Shown in pieces: positions 17,958 to 27,333 of a stretch of 64,000 nt of DNA. Position numbers and translations under genes: made by a program. Each line of letters begins with the position of its first letter. The stretch's first letter is position 1. Source of the stretch: Polynucleobacter aenigmaticus (GTDB taxonomy: Bacteria; Pseudomonadota; Gammaproteobacteria; Burkholderiales; Burkholderiaceae); contig NZ_NGUO01000004.1 of the NCBI RefSeq assembly GCF_002206635.1, forward strand, positions 124,001 through 188,000, written 5' to 3'. The notes under the pieces were generated by a model. That model ran no database searches. It saw only the letters and a program-made list of their open reading frames with translations, and was not told the DNA's origin.

Positions 17958-19374
17958 AGCCGCCGAGCAGAGCGCCGACAGCAGGTCTAGCAGGAGTAAT
18001 ACCCACTTTTTTCTCTTCGGAGATAGTGGCGCCTGAGGAAGACTGAGGTGCAGCACTAGGCTCATAAGGTTTATAGAAAAAAGGATCTGACATTTTTGCC
18101 GGTGCATCTGATCTCGATGAGCTTCTGCTTGACGCAGGACTAGGACTATAGCTAGGACTACCTTCGGGCAGAGGCTGAACATCCAACTTACGCTTCATCA
18201 ATCTTTCAATATCATCGAGCAAGCGTTTTTCACTAGCATCTACCAATGCAATCGCGTCACCTTTGCTGCCCGCGCGACCTGTACGACCAATACGGTGAAT
18301 AAAATCTTCTGCGTTGTATGGCAACTCATGATTAATCACGCAAGGCATCGATGGAATATCCAAGCCACGTGCAGCTACATCGGTAGCTACTAATGCCTCA
18401 ATAGCGCCAGACTTAAATGCATCCAAAGTTAAAGTGCGTTCGCCCTGACTCTTATCACCATGAATCGCTCCCGCTTTAATTCCGTCACGCTCTAGCGCTC
18501 TAGATAATTTTGCACAACCTAAACGGCTATTGGTAAAGATGATGCACTGACGAGATAAGCCTTGACGGGTACGCGCCTCAAGCACTTTTACAATTGCACG
18601 CTGCTTGTCCGCACTAGCAACCATATGCACGACTTGCTTGACGGTATCCGCTGCCGCATTTTGACGCGCTACCTCTACAGTCACTGGAGTACGCAAATAA
18701 CTCTGTGCTAATTTTTTAATCTCTGGTGAAAACGTTGCTGAGAACAATAATGTTTGGCGCTGTGCAGGAATCAAATCAATGATGCGTTGCAAGTCAGGCA
18801 AGAAACCCATATCGAGCATGCGATCGGCTTCATCCAAGACCAGAATCTCGACCTGTGAGAGATTGGCCACTTTTGAACCGATGTGATCTAGCAATCGTCC
18901 TGGGGTGGCAATCAAAATCTCCACGCCACTACGTAATGTGGCGACTTGCTCTTTCATATCCACGCCACCATAAACCACGGCAGCGCGTAAATCAGTATGT
19001 TTGGAATAGCTCGCTGCATTCTCAGCAACTTGAACCGCTAATTCACGTGTCGGCGTTAATACCAAAGCACGAATCGGATGACGCGCAGGCGATGCGCTGC
19101 TACTAGCATGACGTAGAATTTTTTGAATAATTGGCAGTACAAAAGCGGCCGTCTTACCCGTACCAGTTTGGGCTGCGCCCATCAGGTCGCTTCCAGCCAA
19201 TACATGGGGAATGGCTTGAGCTTGAATCGGAGTTGGGATGCTGTAACCCTGCTCGGATACCGCTTTTTGAATCTTGGGATCTAAGCCAAAATCAGCAAAG
19301 GTCATTGCTGCAGGAGGGGCGCTACTCTCAGTAGCGCCAATAGGGAGATCTATTTCAGGAACAGTATTTGTCAA
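17944..19374 (-). CDS. rhlE: DEAD-box ATP-dependent RNA helicase, RhlE-like
   Basis: A 476-residue DEAD-box helicase for RNA or ribosome remodelling. The Q motif FADFGLDPKIQKAVSEQGY precedes motif I AAQTGTGKTAA (about 68-78). The rest follows in order: PTRELAVQV, VLDEADRMLDMGF (DEAD box, about 181-193), FSATF, VATDVAARGLDIPS and HRIGRTGRAG. The C-terminal 90 residues are serine/proline-rich and end in a basic GGFKKK. RhlE is chosen over SrmB or DbpA from the tail and the TFADFGLD start. The stop overlaps gluQ, so the two transcripts are antisense at their ends. Confidence 0.9.
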   Translation of the reverse strand: MTNTVPEIDLPIGATESSAPPAAMTFADFGLDPKIQKAVSEQGYSIPTPIQAQAIPHVLAGSDLMGAAQTGTGKTAAFVLPIIQKILRHASSSASPARHPIRALVLTPTRELAVQVAENAASYSKHTDLRAAVVYGGVDMKEQVATLRSGVEILIATPGRLLDHIGSKVANLSQVEILVLDEADRMLDMGFLPDLQRIIDLIPAQRQTLLFSATFSPEIKKLAQSYLRTPVTVEVARQNAAADTVKQVVHMVASADKQRAIVKVLEARTRQGLSRQCIIFTNSRLGCAKLSRALERDGIKAGAIHGDKSQGERTLTLDAFKSGAIEALVATDVAARGLDIPSMPCVINHELPYNAEDFIHRIGRTGRAGSKGDAIALVDASEKRLLDDIERLMKRKLDVQPLPEGSPSYSPSPASSRSSSRSDAPAKMSDPFFYKPYEPSAAPQSSSGATISEEKKVGITPARPAVGALLGGFKKK

Positions 19375-19380
19375 GGTAAC

Positions 19381-19788
19381 TTACAGGATGGCCGCAATGC
19401 CGGCTTTAGCAGTTTCAGCATCCTCGGTTGATTTAACGCCGGAAACGCCGACTGCGCCGATGGTAAACCCATTTACCTCGATATTGACGCCACCCTCCAA
19501 CATGCCCGAAATATGTGGGGCAGATAAAAAGGAGATACGTCCATTATTAATAATCTCTTCATAAACACGGCTCTCGCGTTTACCCATTGCAGCAGTGCGC
19601 GCTTTTTCTTGGGCAATATAAGCAGAGACAGGAGCGCAACCATCGCGACGGGTTAAACCTAATAGATGGCCACCGTCATCACAAACGGCAATCGTTACCG
19701 CCCAATTATTGGTTGCCGCATGCTTATCCGCTGCGTCCAAAATCTTTTGAACATCAGCCTGGGTTAAATAAGGTTTAGTTGCCAACAT
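19381..19788 (-). CDS. GlcG/HbpS family heme-binding protein (DUF336)
   Basis: A 135-residue single-domain protein of the GlcG/HbpS (DUF336, now heme-degradation/binding) family. The characteristic runs are AVCDDGGHLLGLTRRDG (about 34-50), EKARTAA and GAVGVSG near the C-terminus. In enteric glc operons glcG lies with glycolate oxidase genes, but its function is not settled. Here it sits between rhlE and a glyoxylate-type aminotransferase, near a GlcD-like dehydrogenase. No signal peptide is visible, so it is probably cytoplasmic. Confidence 0.8.
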   Translation of the reverse strand: MLATKPYLTQADVQKILDAADKHAATNNWAVTIAVCDDGGHLLGLTRRDGCAPVSAYIAQEKARTAAMGKRESRVYEEIINNGRISFLSAPHISGMLEGGVNIEVNGFTIGAVGVSGVKSTEDAETAKAGIAAIL

Positions 19789-19858
19789 GATTAATCTCTC
19801 TGTCTCTAATGCTATTGATATATATAGTGAATTATAGGTTGAGTCTGACGACCCAGCC

Positions 19859-21043
19859 TTACTTTAGATAGTCCTGAGCCGCAACTACGCCACTTGCCTT
19901 GGGTTTATAGCCCATCGCACCCAAACTCATCTCTACCCCGCTTAAGGCAGCCATGAGGCTTAATTCATTGCAATCGCCCAGGTGGCCAATACGGAAAATC
20001 TTGCCTTTGAGCTTGCCTAAGCCCGTTCCAAGGGAAAGATTGAACTTTTCCAAGGCATGTTTACGTAAGACATCCGCATCCATGCCCTCAGGAACAACAA
20101 TGGCAGTAAGGACTGGCGAGTAGGCCGTTGCGTCTAAACATTGGTTCTCAAGACCCCAGGCAGCTACTGCGCGACGACAAGCCTCTGCCAAGCGCTGATG
20201 GCGGGCAAAAATCGTATCCAGACCCTCGGTCTGCATCATGTCGATCGCCTCATGCAAGCCGTACATCAAATTGGTGCTGGGGGTAGTCGGCCAATAACCT
20301 GTTTTGTTGGACTCTAAGATCTCATCCCAAGCCAGATACGCTTTTGGAATCGTGCTGCGCTTGCTAGCTTCAATTGCTTTAGGGGACAAAGCATTAAAAC
20401 CAATTCCAGGAGGCAACATCAAACCTTTTTGCGATCCAGATACGGTGACATCAGCACCCCAAGTGTCATGGCAATAATCTGCTGAACCTAAGCCAGACAC
20501 GCTATCTACCAGCAATAAGGCTGGATGCTTGGCATCATCAATCGCCTTGCGAACCGCAGCAATATTGGATGTCATGCCGGTGGAGGTTTCGTTATGAACC
20601 ACACACACTGCTTTAATTTCATGCTGGGTATCTTTGCGTAAGCGCTCTTCAATCACCGATGCGTCCACACCCCAACGCCAGGTATCTTGTCCAGCCTTAC
20701 CAACGACCTCAACTTCAATACCAATCCTTTTGGCCAAAGCACGCCAGAGGTTTGCAAAGTGGCCAGTTTCATAAAAGAGAACCTTGTCGCCAGTATTAAG
20801 CACGTTAACTAAAGCGCCTTCCCAAGAGCCTGTCCCGGAAGCGGAATAAATAATGACAGGCTGCTCGGTCTTAAAAATCTTCTTAATGCCATCCAACACT
20901 TTGAGGCCAAATTCTCCGAACTCAGGACCACGATGGTCAATCGTTTGATAACTAATAGCCCGCAAGATGCGTGATGGCACCGGGCTTGGGCCAGGAATGT
21001 GTAAGAAATGACGGCCTGAGAGGTGATTATCAAGTTTTAGCAT
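19859..21043 (-). CDS. Class V aminotransferase (alanine/serine-glyoxylate type)
   Basis: A 394-residue PLP enzyme of the alanine-glyoxylate/serine-glyoxylate/2-aminoethylphosphonate group. The N-terminus carries HIPGPSPVPSRILRA. ASGTGSWEGAL (about 65-75) lines the cofactor site, and DSVSGLGSADYCHD and SGSQKGLMLPPG (about 180-193) hold the PLP aspartate and Schiff-base lysine. It probably converts glyoxylate to glycine using alanine or serine. It is divergent from a FadR-type regulator and a hydroxy-acid dehydrogenase, and the shared gap contains two palindromes. That context favours glyoxylate over phosphonate metabolism. Start ATG 21043. Confidence 0.85.
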   Translation of the reverse strand: MLKLDNHLSGRHFLHIPGPSPVPSRILRAISYQTIDHRGPEFGEFGLKVLDGIKKIFKTEQPVIIYSASGTGSWEGALVNVLNTGDKVLFYETGHFANLWRALAKRIGIEVEVVGKAGQDTWRWGVDASVIEERLRKDTQHEIKAVCVVHNETSTGMTSNIAAVRKAIDDAKHPALLLVDSVSGLGSADYCHDTWGADVTVSGSQKGLMLPPGIGFNALSPKAIEASKRSTIPKAYLAWDEILESNKTGYWPTTPSTNLMYGLHEAIDMMQTEGLDTIFARHQRLAEACRRAVAAWGLENQCLDATAYSPVLTAIVVPEGMDADVLRKHALEKFNLSLGTGLGKLKGKIFRIGHLGDCNELSLMAALSGVEMSLGAMGYKPKASGVVAAQDYLK

Positions 21044-21111
21044 GCTTAGTCTCGCTTGTTTTTAGTAGTTAATCTTGCGAGCCAGTGTAAGGCACTTTTT
21101 GGCAATTTACA

Positions 21112-21127
21112 ATTTTGTATGCAAAAT
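21112..21127. promoter_or_regulatory. Operator-like palindrome 1 for the GntR/FadR regulator
   Basis: ATTTTG-TATG-CAAAAT, perfect six-base arms, lies in the 179-base gap between the divergent aminotransferase and GntR genes. It shares TGTATRCAAAAT with a second box 85 bases downstream. FadR-subfamily operators are short palindromes of the TNGTNNNACNA kind, and the core here fits loosely. Binding is inferred. Confidence 0.5.
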
Positions 21128-21197
21128 ATTTCTCTTTCAAGTGAAAAATAAGCCATTTATAGCGTTATTTATGCCTATTCATGAGTTATAGTAAATA

Positions 21198-21210
21198 TGT
21201 ATACAAAATT
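21198..21210. promoter_or_regulatory. Operator-like palindrome 2 for the GntR/FadR regulator
   Basis: TGTATACA (21198-21205) is a perfect palindrome followed by AAAT, repeating the core of the box at 21112. It ends only 12 bases before the GntR start codon, so a bound repressor would block transcription or initiation of its own gene. Autoregulation is an inference. Confidence 0.5.
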
Positions 21211-21222
21211 TAGGCATTCCAT

Positions 21223-21906
21223 ATGATGCTCACAGCACCAGCAAATACCCAAAATTTGCATGAAGCAACATTCCAGAAGCTACGGTCTTTATTAGTAGAA
21301 GGCGTGATTACTCCTGGCAGCAAACTCAATGAGCGCGAACTGGCAGAACAACTCCACGTGTCGCGCACCCCCATTCGGGAAGCCATCCGTCGCTTGGCTG
21401 CCGATGGCTTGGTAGAGCTCATTGCCAATCGTGGCGCAATCGCCGTACAACTCACTCGCGACGACATCATTCACACCTTTGATGTGATTGCGAATTTAGA
21501 GGGCTACTCTGGAGAGCTGGCAGCCCAAAACATTAGCGACCAAGCGCTCACTGAGCTAGAAGCTCTTCAGTACGAGATGATGGCTTCCTATGCACGCAGA
21601 GATTTATCCAGCTATTACCGCTTAAACCTCAACATTCATCGAGCCATTAATCAAGCAGCCAACAACCCAGTCTTAAGCCAACTATTTACTCAAGTAAACG
21701 CCCGTATCGAAGCGCTGCGCTTCCGATCCAATCAAGATGGCGTGAAATGGGAAAAGGCTGTAGGTGAACATCAGGAAATGCTTGAAGCATTAAAAGCGCG
21801 TGACAGCGCACGCATGCGCAAAGTCATGATTCAGCACGTTATGAATAAGCGTGATGTCGTCATTCAATTAGTTGACTCAGAATCTAGAGAGAAAGCTGCG
21901 GCATGA
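21223..21906 (+). CDS. GntR family regulator, FadR subfamily (FCD domain)
   Basis: A 227-residue regulator. The winged helix covers about residues 12-75, with ELAEQLHVSRTPIREAIRRL as the recognition part, and an all-helical FCD ligand domain follows with metal-site histidines (NIHRAINQAA, GEHQEML, IQHVMNKRD). FCD regulators of this sort respond to organic acids such as glycolate, lactate or oxo-acids. The stop overlaps the start of the FAD/Fe-S dehydrogenase (ATGA), so the regulator and enzyme form an operon. Two palindromes lie just upstream. The ligand is unknown. Confidence 0.88.
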   Translation: MMLTAPANTQNLHEATFQKLRSLLVEGVITPGSKLNERELAEQLHVSRTPIREAIRRLAADGLVELIANRGAIAVQLTRDDIIHTFDVIANLEGYSGELAAQNISDQALTELEALQYEMMASYARRDLSSYYRLNLNIHRAINQAANNPVLSQLFTQVNARIEALRFRSNQDGVKWEKAVGEHQEMLEALKARDSARMRKVMIQHVMNKRDVVIQLVDSESREKAAA

Positions 21907-24900
21907 ATAAGCCACTTGATTTACCCATTCCAGAATTCGTTGCCAATAAGGCGGAGTTAGCTAAGCGCCTTAAACAAGAAACCTCTGGTGAGGTGATGAC
22001 CGATATTGCCAGTCGCGGGCGCTACGCAACGGATGCATCTATTTATCAAGCTATGCCTGTAGCGGTCTTGGTACCTAAAACGGCTGATGATATTGCGGCA
22101 GCCATTCAGATTGCCGCTGACTTAGGCATTCCAGTGTTGCCTCGTGGCGGCGGCACCAGCCAATGTGGTCAGACCACTGGCACAGCACTCGTGATCGATA
22201 ACACCAAATACTTTCGCAAGCTCTTGCATACAGACCTAGAGAAAGCTACGGCAATTGTTGAGCCAGGGATGGTCTTGGATCATCTCAATGCCGCACTCAA
22301 ACCCCATGGTCTCTGGTATCCAGTTGACGTATCTACTGCCGGGCAAGCGACGATTGGCGGCATGGCCGGTAACAACTCTTGCGGCAGTCGCTCAATTGCT
22401 TACGGCAATATGGTGCACAACGTTTTAGGTATTGATGCATGGCTCGCAAATGGTCAAGTAGCCAGTTTTGGAAATTATGCCCATAGCTCTGGCGCTGCAA
22501 AACAGTTGGGTGATTTTGTCAAAGGTCTCGCCAACAAACTCCAACCTGAAATCGAAGCCCACTTCCCAAAAGTATTGCGTCGTGTTGCTGGATATAACTT
22601 GGATGTCTTTCATCCTCAAAGTGAGCTCCCCTACACGCAAGATGGCAGCGTCAATTTAGCGCACCTCTTAGTGGGTAGCGAAGGCACATTAGCTTATTTC
22701 AAATCACTGGAACTCAAGCTGGCACCATTGCCGCAACACAAAGTTCTTGGGGTGGTGAACTTTGCGAGTTTCTTTAAGGCCATGGATAGCGCGCAGCACA
22801 TCGTCAAGCTGGGACCTACCGCCGTTGAATTAGTTGATCGCACCATGATTGATTTAGCGCGCCACAACCCTAGCTTTAAGAAAACAATTGAAACTGCACT
22901 GATTGATGCAAACACTCAGACGCCAGAGGCAATTTTGCTGGTGGAGTTTTCGGGTGAGTCACATGCGCCTTTGCTCGAGAAAATAAAGTCTTTGCAAATC
23001 CTGATGGGTGACCTTGGTCTTCCAGGTACGGTTGTTGCCATGCCTGATGCTAAGCTGCAAAAGAATTTATGGGAAGTGCGTAAGGCCGGTTTGAACATCA
23101 TGATGAGCCTCAAGGGTGATGGCAAGCCAGTGAGCTTTATTGAAGATTGCGCTGTTCCACTGGAGAGTCTTGCTGAATATACCCAGGCATTGACGGACGT
23201 ATTTTCTAAATACGGATCACGCGGTACTTGGTACGCGCATGCCTCTGTTGGAACTTTGCATGTGCGCCCTATTTTGGATATGCGTCGTGATGGCGCCCAG
23301 AAGATGCGTGCGGTAGCTGAGGAAGCTTCAGCCCTCGTTCGCAAGTACAAAGGTGCTTACAGTGGTGAGCATGGCGATGGGCTTTGCCGAGGCGAATGGA
23401 TCTCCTGGCAATTTGGACCTAAGATTACCCAAGCCCTTGGAGACATCAAACACGCGTTTGATCCCAATGGATTGTTTAATCCTGGCAAGATCATCAACCC
23501 ACCAAAAATGGATGATGTGAGCAACTTCCGCTTTTCACCAAACTATAAAGTCATCCCACTCCAGCCCGCTTTAGATTGGTCCGCCTGGAATGTGCAGAAC
23601 AATCCCGTTACCGAGGAAACTAGCGCACCAGGGACTGGTGGTGATCCTGCTATGGGATTAGCCAAAGCAGTAGAGATGTGCAACAACAATGGTCACTGTC
23701 GTAAGTTTGATGCCGAAGTGATGTGTCCCAGCTATCGCGTGACACGCGATGAAAAGCACCTCACTCGTGGTCGCGCAAATACCCTACGCCTAGCCCTCTC
23801 CAATCAGTTGGATCTGAAAGGCGATGAGGCATCTGCCGCTTCTCCACTAGGAAGTGATGCCATCAAAGAAGTGATGGAGCTCTGCGTGAGCTGTAAGGCC
23901 TGTCGCCGTGAATGCCCTACCGGTGTTGATATGGCAAAGATGAAGATCGAGTTTCTGTCGGCTTATAAGAAGCGGGTTGGGCACACAATGCGCGATCTAG
24001 CTGTAGCTTATCTGCCAAAGTACGCGCCCATCATCAGTAGCATCCCAGGACTGCCTGCATTGCTTAATCTTCGCAATCACATTGCACTAATTGCCAAAGT
24101 ACAAGAATGGCTCATGGGTATTTCTGCACAAAGAAGTCTACCGATCTGGAAAGCCAAAACCTTTTGGAGCGATCAGAGCACACTGTCGCCACATCAATTT
24201 ACTCCAGCAGAACTCAGCACTGCAGATGCAGATGGTAATAAGGGAGTAGTGCTACTTGCAGACACCTTTAATGCTTATTTTGAGGATGAAAACTTGCAGG
24301 CGGCATTGGCAGTTCTGAAGGCCGCTGGTTATCGAGTGCATATTCCTCAAAAGAGTCTGGATAAAAAAACTGCAGAAGCAAACCCAACATCAAACACTTG
24401 CTCTAAAGAATTTTGTTGTGGTCGCACTTACCTAGCAGCCGGCATGGTGGATAAGGCCAAAGCAAACTTAGAGGAATTGGTCAACCATCTAGCTCCCTTT
24501 GCAGAAAAAGATATTCCCATCATTGGTCTGGAACCCTCTTGTTTATTCACCTTAAAGGATGAGGCATTAGTGATGGGCTTTGGGGAGCGCGCGATTAGTG
24601 TGAGTAAGCAAGCGCAACTCCTAGAAGAGTTTTTAGCTAGCGAAGCAAGAGCAGGAAGACTTAAACTTCAACTCAAACCATCTACCCGCCCTGTGCTGTT
24701 TCATGGTCACTGCCATCAAAAATCGTTTGCCGCTGTGACGCCAGCTCTAGAACTCTTAAAACTCATCCCCAACGCGGAACCAAAACTCATTGAGTCTTCT
24801 TGTTGTGGCATGGCTGGAAGCTTTGGTTACGAAGTGGAGCATATTGAAGTGTCTAAGCAAATGGCGGAAGCCAGTCTCTTGCCCGCGATTCGAAAAGCAC

Positions 24901-25007
24901 CAGATAGTTGGGTAGTTGCAGATGGCACAAGCTGTCGCCACCAGATTGCCGATGGCTCTCAAAGGGAGGCCGTCCATATCGCCAAGATCTTGGCGGCCCA
25001 TCTATAA
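21903..25007 (+). CDS. Fused FAD-binding/4Fe-4S D-2-hydroxy-acid dehydrogenase
   Basis: A 1034-residue flavoprotein. The FAD_binding_4 domain is at about residues 50-230 (LPRGGGTSQCGQTTG, GGMAGNNSCGSRS) and the FAD-oxidase C domain reaches about 540 (GEHGDGLCRGEW, NPGKI). A ferredoxin-like domain follows with VMCPSYR and CVSCKACRRECPTG (about 660), then two CCG-type domains (KEFCCGRTYLAAGM, HCHQKSF, SCCGMAGSFGYE). It combines what GlcD and GlcF do separately, passing electrons to the membrane quinone pool. Substrates in the family include D-lactate, glycolate and D-2-hydroxyglutarate. The neighbours suggest glycolate or a related hydroxy acid. A paralog lies at 41567-44476. Confidence 0.88.
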   Translation: MNKPLDLPIPEFVANKAELAKRLKQETSGEVMTDIASRGRYATDASIYQAMPVAVLVPKTADDIAAAIQIAADLGIPVLPRGGGTSQCGQTTGTALVIDNTKYFRKLLHTDLEKATAIVEPGMVLDHLNAALKPHGLWYPVDVSTAGQATIGGMAGNNSCGSRSIAYGNMVHNVLGIDAWLANGQVASFGNYAHSSGAAKQLGDFVKGLANKLQPEIEAHFPKVLRRVAGYNLDVFHPQSELPYTQDGSVNLAHLLVGSEGTLAYFKSLELKLAPLPQHKVLGVVNFASFFKAMDSAQHIVKLGPTAVELVDRTMIDLARHNPSFKKTIETALIDANTQTPEAILLVEFSGESHAPLLEKIKSLQILMGDLGLPGTVVAMPDAKLQKNLWEVRKAGLNIMMSLKGDGKPVSFIEDCAVPLESLAEYTQALTDVFSKYGSRGTWYAHASVGTLHVRPILDMRRDGAQKMRAVAEEASALVRKYKGAYSGEHGDGLCRGEWISWQFGPKITQALGDIKHAFDPNGLFNPGKIINPPKMDDVSNFRFSPNYKVIPLQPALDWSAWNVQNNPVTEETSAPGTGGDPAMGLAKAVEMCNNNGHCRKFDAEVMCPSYRVTRDEKHLTRGRANTLRLALSNQLDLKGDEASAASPLGSDAIKEVMELCVSCKACRRECPTGVDMAKMKIEFLSAYKKRVGHTMRDLAVAYLPKYAPIISSIPGLPALLNLRNHIALIAKVQEWLMGISAQRSLPIWKAKTFWSDQSTLSPHQFTPAELSTADADGNKGVVLLADTFNAYFEDENLQAALAVLKAAGYRVHIPQKSLDKKTAEANPTSNTCSKEFCCGRTYLAAGMVDKAKANLEELVNHLAPFAEKDIPIIGLEPSCLFTLKDEALVMGFGERAISVSKQAQLLEEFLASEARAGRLKLQLKPSTRPVLFHGHCHQKSFAAVTPALELLKLIPNAEPKLIESSCCGMAGSFGYEVEHIEVSKQMAEASLLPAIRKAPDSWVVADGTSCRHQIADGSQREAVHIAKILAAHL

Positions 25008-25026
25008 ACCAGGATATGATTATTAG

Positions 25027-25368
25027 TTAACGAATGACGCCATAAGCCAGCATCAGCAAGGTTCCAGTCAATAAGGCTGGAACGAGACGGCGCGTTGGTT
25101 TGGACACCATCACGCCGATACTCAAGACGCAAATCAAGATCCGAATCCAGGCGGGCACAGTGGCTAAGAGGCCTAGAGGCATCAAAATCATTCTGACAGT
25201 CAATGCGGCAACCATCGCATAAGTGACTGCAGCGAGCCAGCGAAAAATTTCGCTATCTTGATTAATTTTTTTGGCAAGCAGGACGCCAATAGCACGGCAA
25301 AAGTAGGTGCCTAGAGTGGCACCCGCTAAGGCAATCCACAAACCCCATCCCTGAAGAGCAGCATTCAT
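25027..25368 (-). CDS. azlD: AzlD-type branched-chain amino acid export subunit
   Basis: A small membrane protein of 113 residues with four hydrophobic helices (starting LWIALAGATLGTYF, WLAAVTYAMVAALTV, LATVPAWIRILICVL and LVPALLTGTLLMLAYG). AzlD pairs with AzlC to export branched-chain amino acids or related compounds. The start overlaps the azlC stop (TAATG), as is standard for this pair. It converges on the FAD/Fe-S dehydrogenase with 19 bases between stops. Confidence 0.85.
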   Translation of the reverse strand: MNAALQGWGLWIALAGATLGTYFCRAIGVLLAKKINQDSEIFRWLAAVTYAMVAALTVRMILMPLGLLATVPAWIRILICVLSIGVMVSKPTRRLVPALLTGTLLMLAYGVIR

Positions 25369-26153
25369 TAACCAATCACCCCGGCTCTCTTACGCAGTAT
25401 TTTGCGATCAAGTAAATAGGCAATAGTGCCTGCTACTAGGCCAGTTGTCAGCAAGCTCGTATCACGATCCAACTCAAAGAATAGTGGGCCCAATACAAAA
25501 CCCAAACCAATTGCGATGCGATTAATCCAAGGCTTGACCTCGGTAAAGGTCAGTAAAAAAAATAGGGGGTTGATAAAGACCAGACCAAGCGTAATTGCTG
25601 GCGGTACTACTCCAGCTAATAGAAAACCCAAAATTGTGCCTGGAACTGAAATCAACCAGCACAACAAACCAAGACCAACGAAGTAACTCAAGCGATGCTT
25701 TGCCTCCATCGTCTGAAACTCACGCATTGAGATGGCCCAAGCAGTCATTGCTAGAAGATGAACGGAGGCATAAAGCCCATGGTTGCGATCTTTTTCGTGA
25801 AACTGCGGAAAGAGCGTCACCGTCATGGTGATAAAGCGTGTAGAAGTTAAAGTCACAGCGAGCGCAATGGCGAGAGCTGAAGATCCAGTGATTGCCATCT
25901 CTAACAAAACAACCTGTCCTGGCAGCGCGAACATGAAAAAACTAGTGGCACTCGTAAACCACACATCCATACCATTGGTTTTACCCATCGCACCAAAACC
26001 CACCATGCCCGCGAAAAGCACCATTGCAGGCGCACCTGCCGCATCCCGAATGCCAGCCCAAAAAGCTTCAGTACGATTTTTAAAGCGCTGTGCCGCTGAA
26101 CCTGCTAGCGCGATTTCGCTAGGGTCTATATAAGGTTGATCGGCTGATGACAT
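25368..26153 (-). CDS. azlC: AzlC family branched-chain amino acid exporter
   Basis: A 261-residue polytopic protein of the AzlC family, with GIRDAAGAPAMVLFAGMVGFGAMG near the N-terminus and about seven hydrophobic helices. It forms the exporter with AzlD, whose gene overlaps its stop codon. Substrates known for the family are leucine-type analogues; the natural substrate here is not shown. The first 35 residues are hydrophilic and cytosolic. It is transcribed away from queG, which is upstream on the same strand with a 42-base gap. Confidence 0.88.
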   Translation of the reverse strand: MSSADQPYIDPSEIALAGSAAQRFKNRTEAFWAGIRDAAGAPAMVLFAGMVGFGAMGKTNGMDVWFTSATSFFMFALPGQVVLLEMAITGSSALAIALAVTLTSTRFITMTVTLFPQFHEKDRNHGLYASVHLLAMTAWAISMREFQTMEAKHRLSYFVGLGLLCWLISVPGTILGFLLAGVVPPAITLGLVFINPLFFLLTFTEVKPWINRIAIGLGFVLGPLFFELDRDTSLLTTGLVAGTIAYLLDRKILRKRAGVIG

Positions 26154-26195
26154 GGCTTATTGTAAGAGCTGGAGCTAAACTTCGCTAAGAAGCCC

Positions 26196-27290
26196 TCAAG
26201 AACTCAGCGCCCACTCGATATGCTCGGCCACCAACACATCAGCCATCGGTAACGCACTAGACAGAGCTTCGCGTATCAATACCTTGTCAGCCGTCGCGAC
26301 CTGTTCATCAGTTATGGCATTGCCTAAGGCTACAGCTAAGTTTCTGCGCCAGCGAGAGTAGCCAATACGACGAATTGCACTGCCCTCATGGCGTTTCTCA
26401 AATTGATCTTCTGTCCAAGACCAAAGTTGCAAGAGGCTCGCCTTTCCAAGACCATGACGTTCAGCAAAGTCTGGCAAGGCCGTACGTTGCGCAAACTTAT
26501 TCCAGGGACAAATGAGTTGGCAGTCATCGCAACCGTACACGCGGTTGCCCATCGCTTTCCGAAACTCCACTGGAATAGCGTCTGGGTTCTCAATCGTTAA
26601 ATACGAGATGCAGCGACGTGCATCCAATTCATAAGGTGCAGTGATAGCCTGAGTAGGACAAATCTCGATACAAGATTGACAAGTGCCGCAGTGTGATTCC
26701 TCTTCCTGGTCTACAGGCAAGGGAACATCCACCAAGATCTCACCCAAAAAGAAAGTTGACCCCGATTCTCGATTGAGTAACAAGGTATGTTTACCTCGCC
26801 AACCCAATCCCGCTTTACGAGCTAGTTCCACCTCCATCAACGGAGCTGAATCCGTAAACACCCGATAGCCAAATGATCCAATGTGCTTTTCAATGATCTG
26901 CGCAAACTCTTGCAAACGATTACGTAGGACTTTGTGATAGTCACGACCACGGGCGTACATCGATACCACTGCTTGAGTAGGCTCTGCTAAACGCTGCCAC
27001 TCAACATCAAAATCGATGGCGGGGGATAGGTAATTCATAGTGACACAAATCACCCTGACCGTACCTGGCACTAGCAGGCCTGGATCGGAGCGCAATTGGG
27101 CATGTCTAGCCATGTACTCCATCTGACCATGCCGCCCCTCTGCTAGCCACGTATTGAGGCGCTCAGTTGCGACACCCAGATGGGTATCAGTAATGCGCAA
27201 GCCATCAAAACCCAATTTTTTCGACTGCTCACCCAGCCATTCACGGAGATTGGCCTGATCAAAAGAGTTTGGTGTTTTGGAAGAAGTCAT
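26196..27290 (-). CDS. queG: Epoxyqueuosine reductase QueG
   Basis: QueG reduces epoxyqueuosine to queuosine in tRNA with cobalamin and two 4Fe-4S clusters. The 364-residue protein has the family motifs SMYARGRDYHKVLRNRL (about 116-132) and ELARKAGLGWRGKHTLL. The clusters are bound by CGTCQSCIEICPTQAI (about 200-215) and CDDCQLICPWN (about 250-260). It is divergent from tsaE with a 43-base gap. With gluQ at 17004, the tRNA-Asp glutamyl-queuosine pathway end is present twice over in this window. Confidence 0.95.
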   Translation of the reverse strand: MTSSKTPNSFDQANLREWLGEQSKKLGFDGLRITDTHLGVATERLNTWLAEGRHGQMEYMARHAQLRSDPGLLVPGTVRVICVTMNYLSPAIDFDVEWQRLAEPTQAVVSMYARGRDYHKVLRNRLQEFAQIIEKHIGSFGYRVFTDSAPLMEVELARKAGLGWRGKHTLLLNRESGSTFFLGEILVDVPLPVDQEEESHCGTCQSCIEICPTQAITAPYELDARRCISYLTIENPDAIPVEFRKAMGNRVYGCDDCQLICPWNKFAQRTALPDFAERHGLGKASLLQLWSWTEDQFEKRHEGSAIRRIGYSRWRRNLAVALGNAITDEQVATADKVLIREALSSALPMADVLVAEHIEWALSS

Positions 27291-27333
27291 CAGGAATACA
27301 GAATGTAGCTTAATAATTGAATAAACTAGGCAA

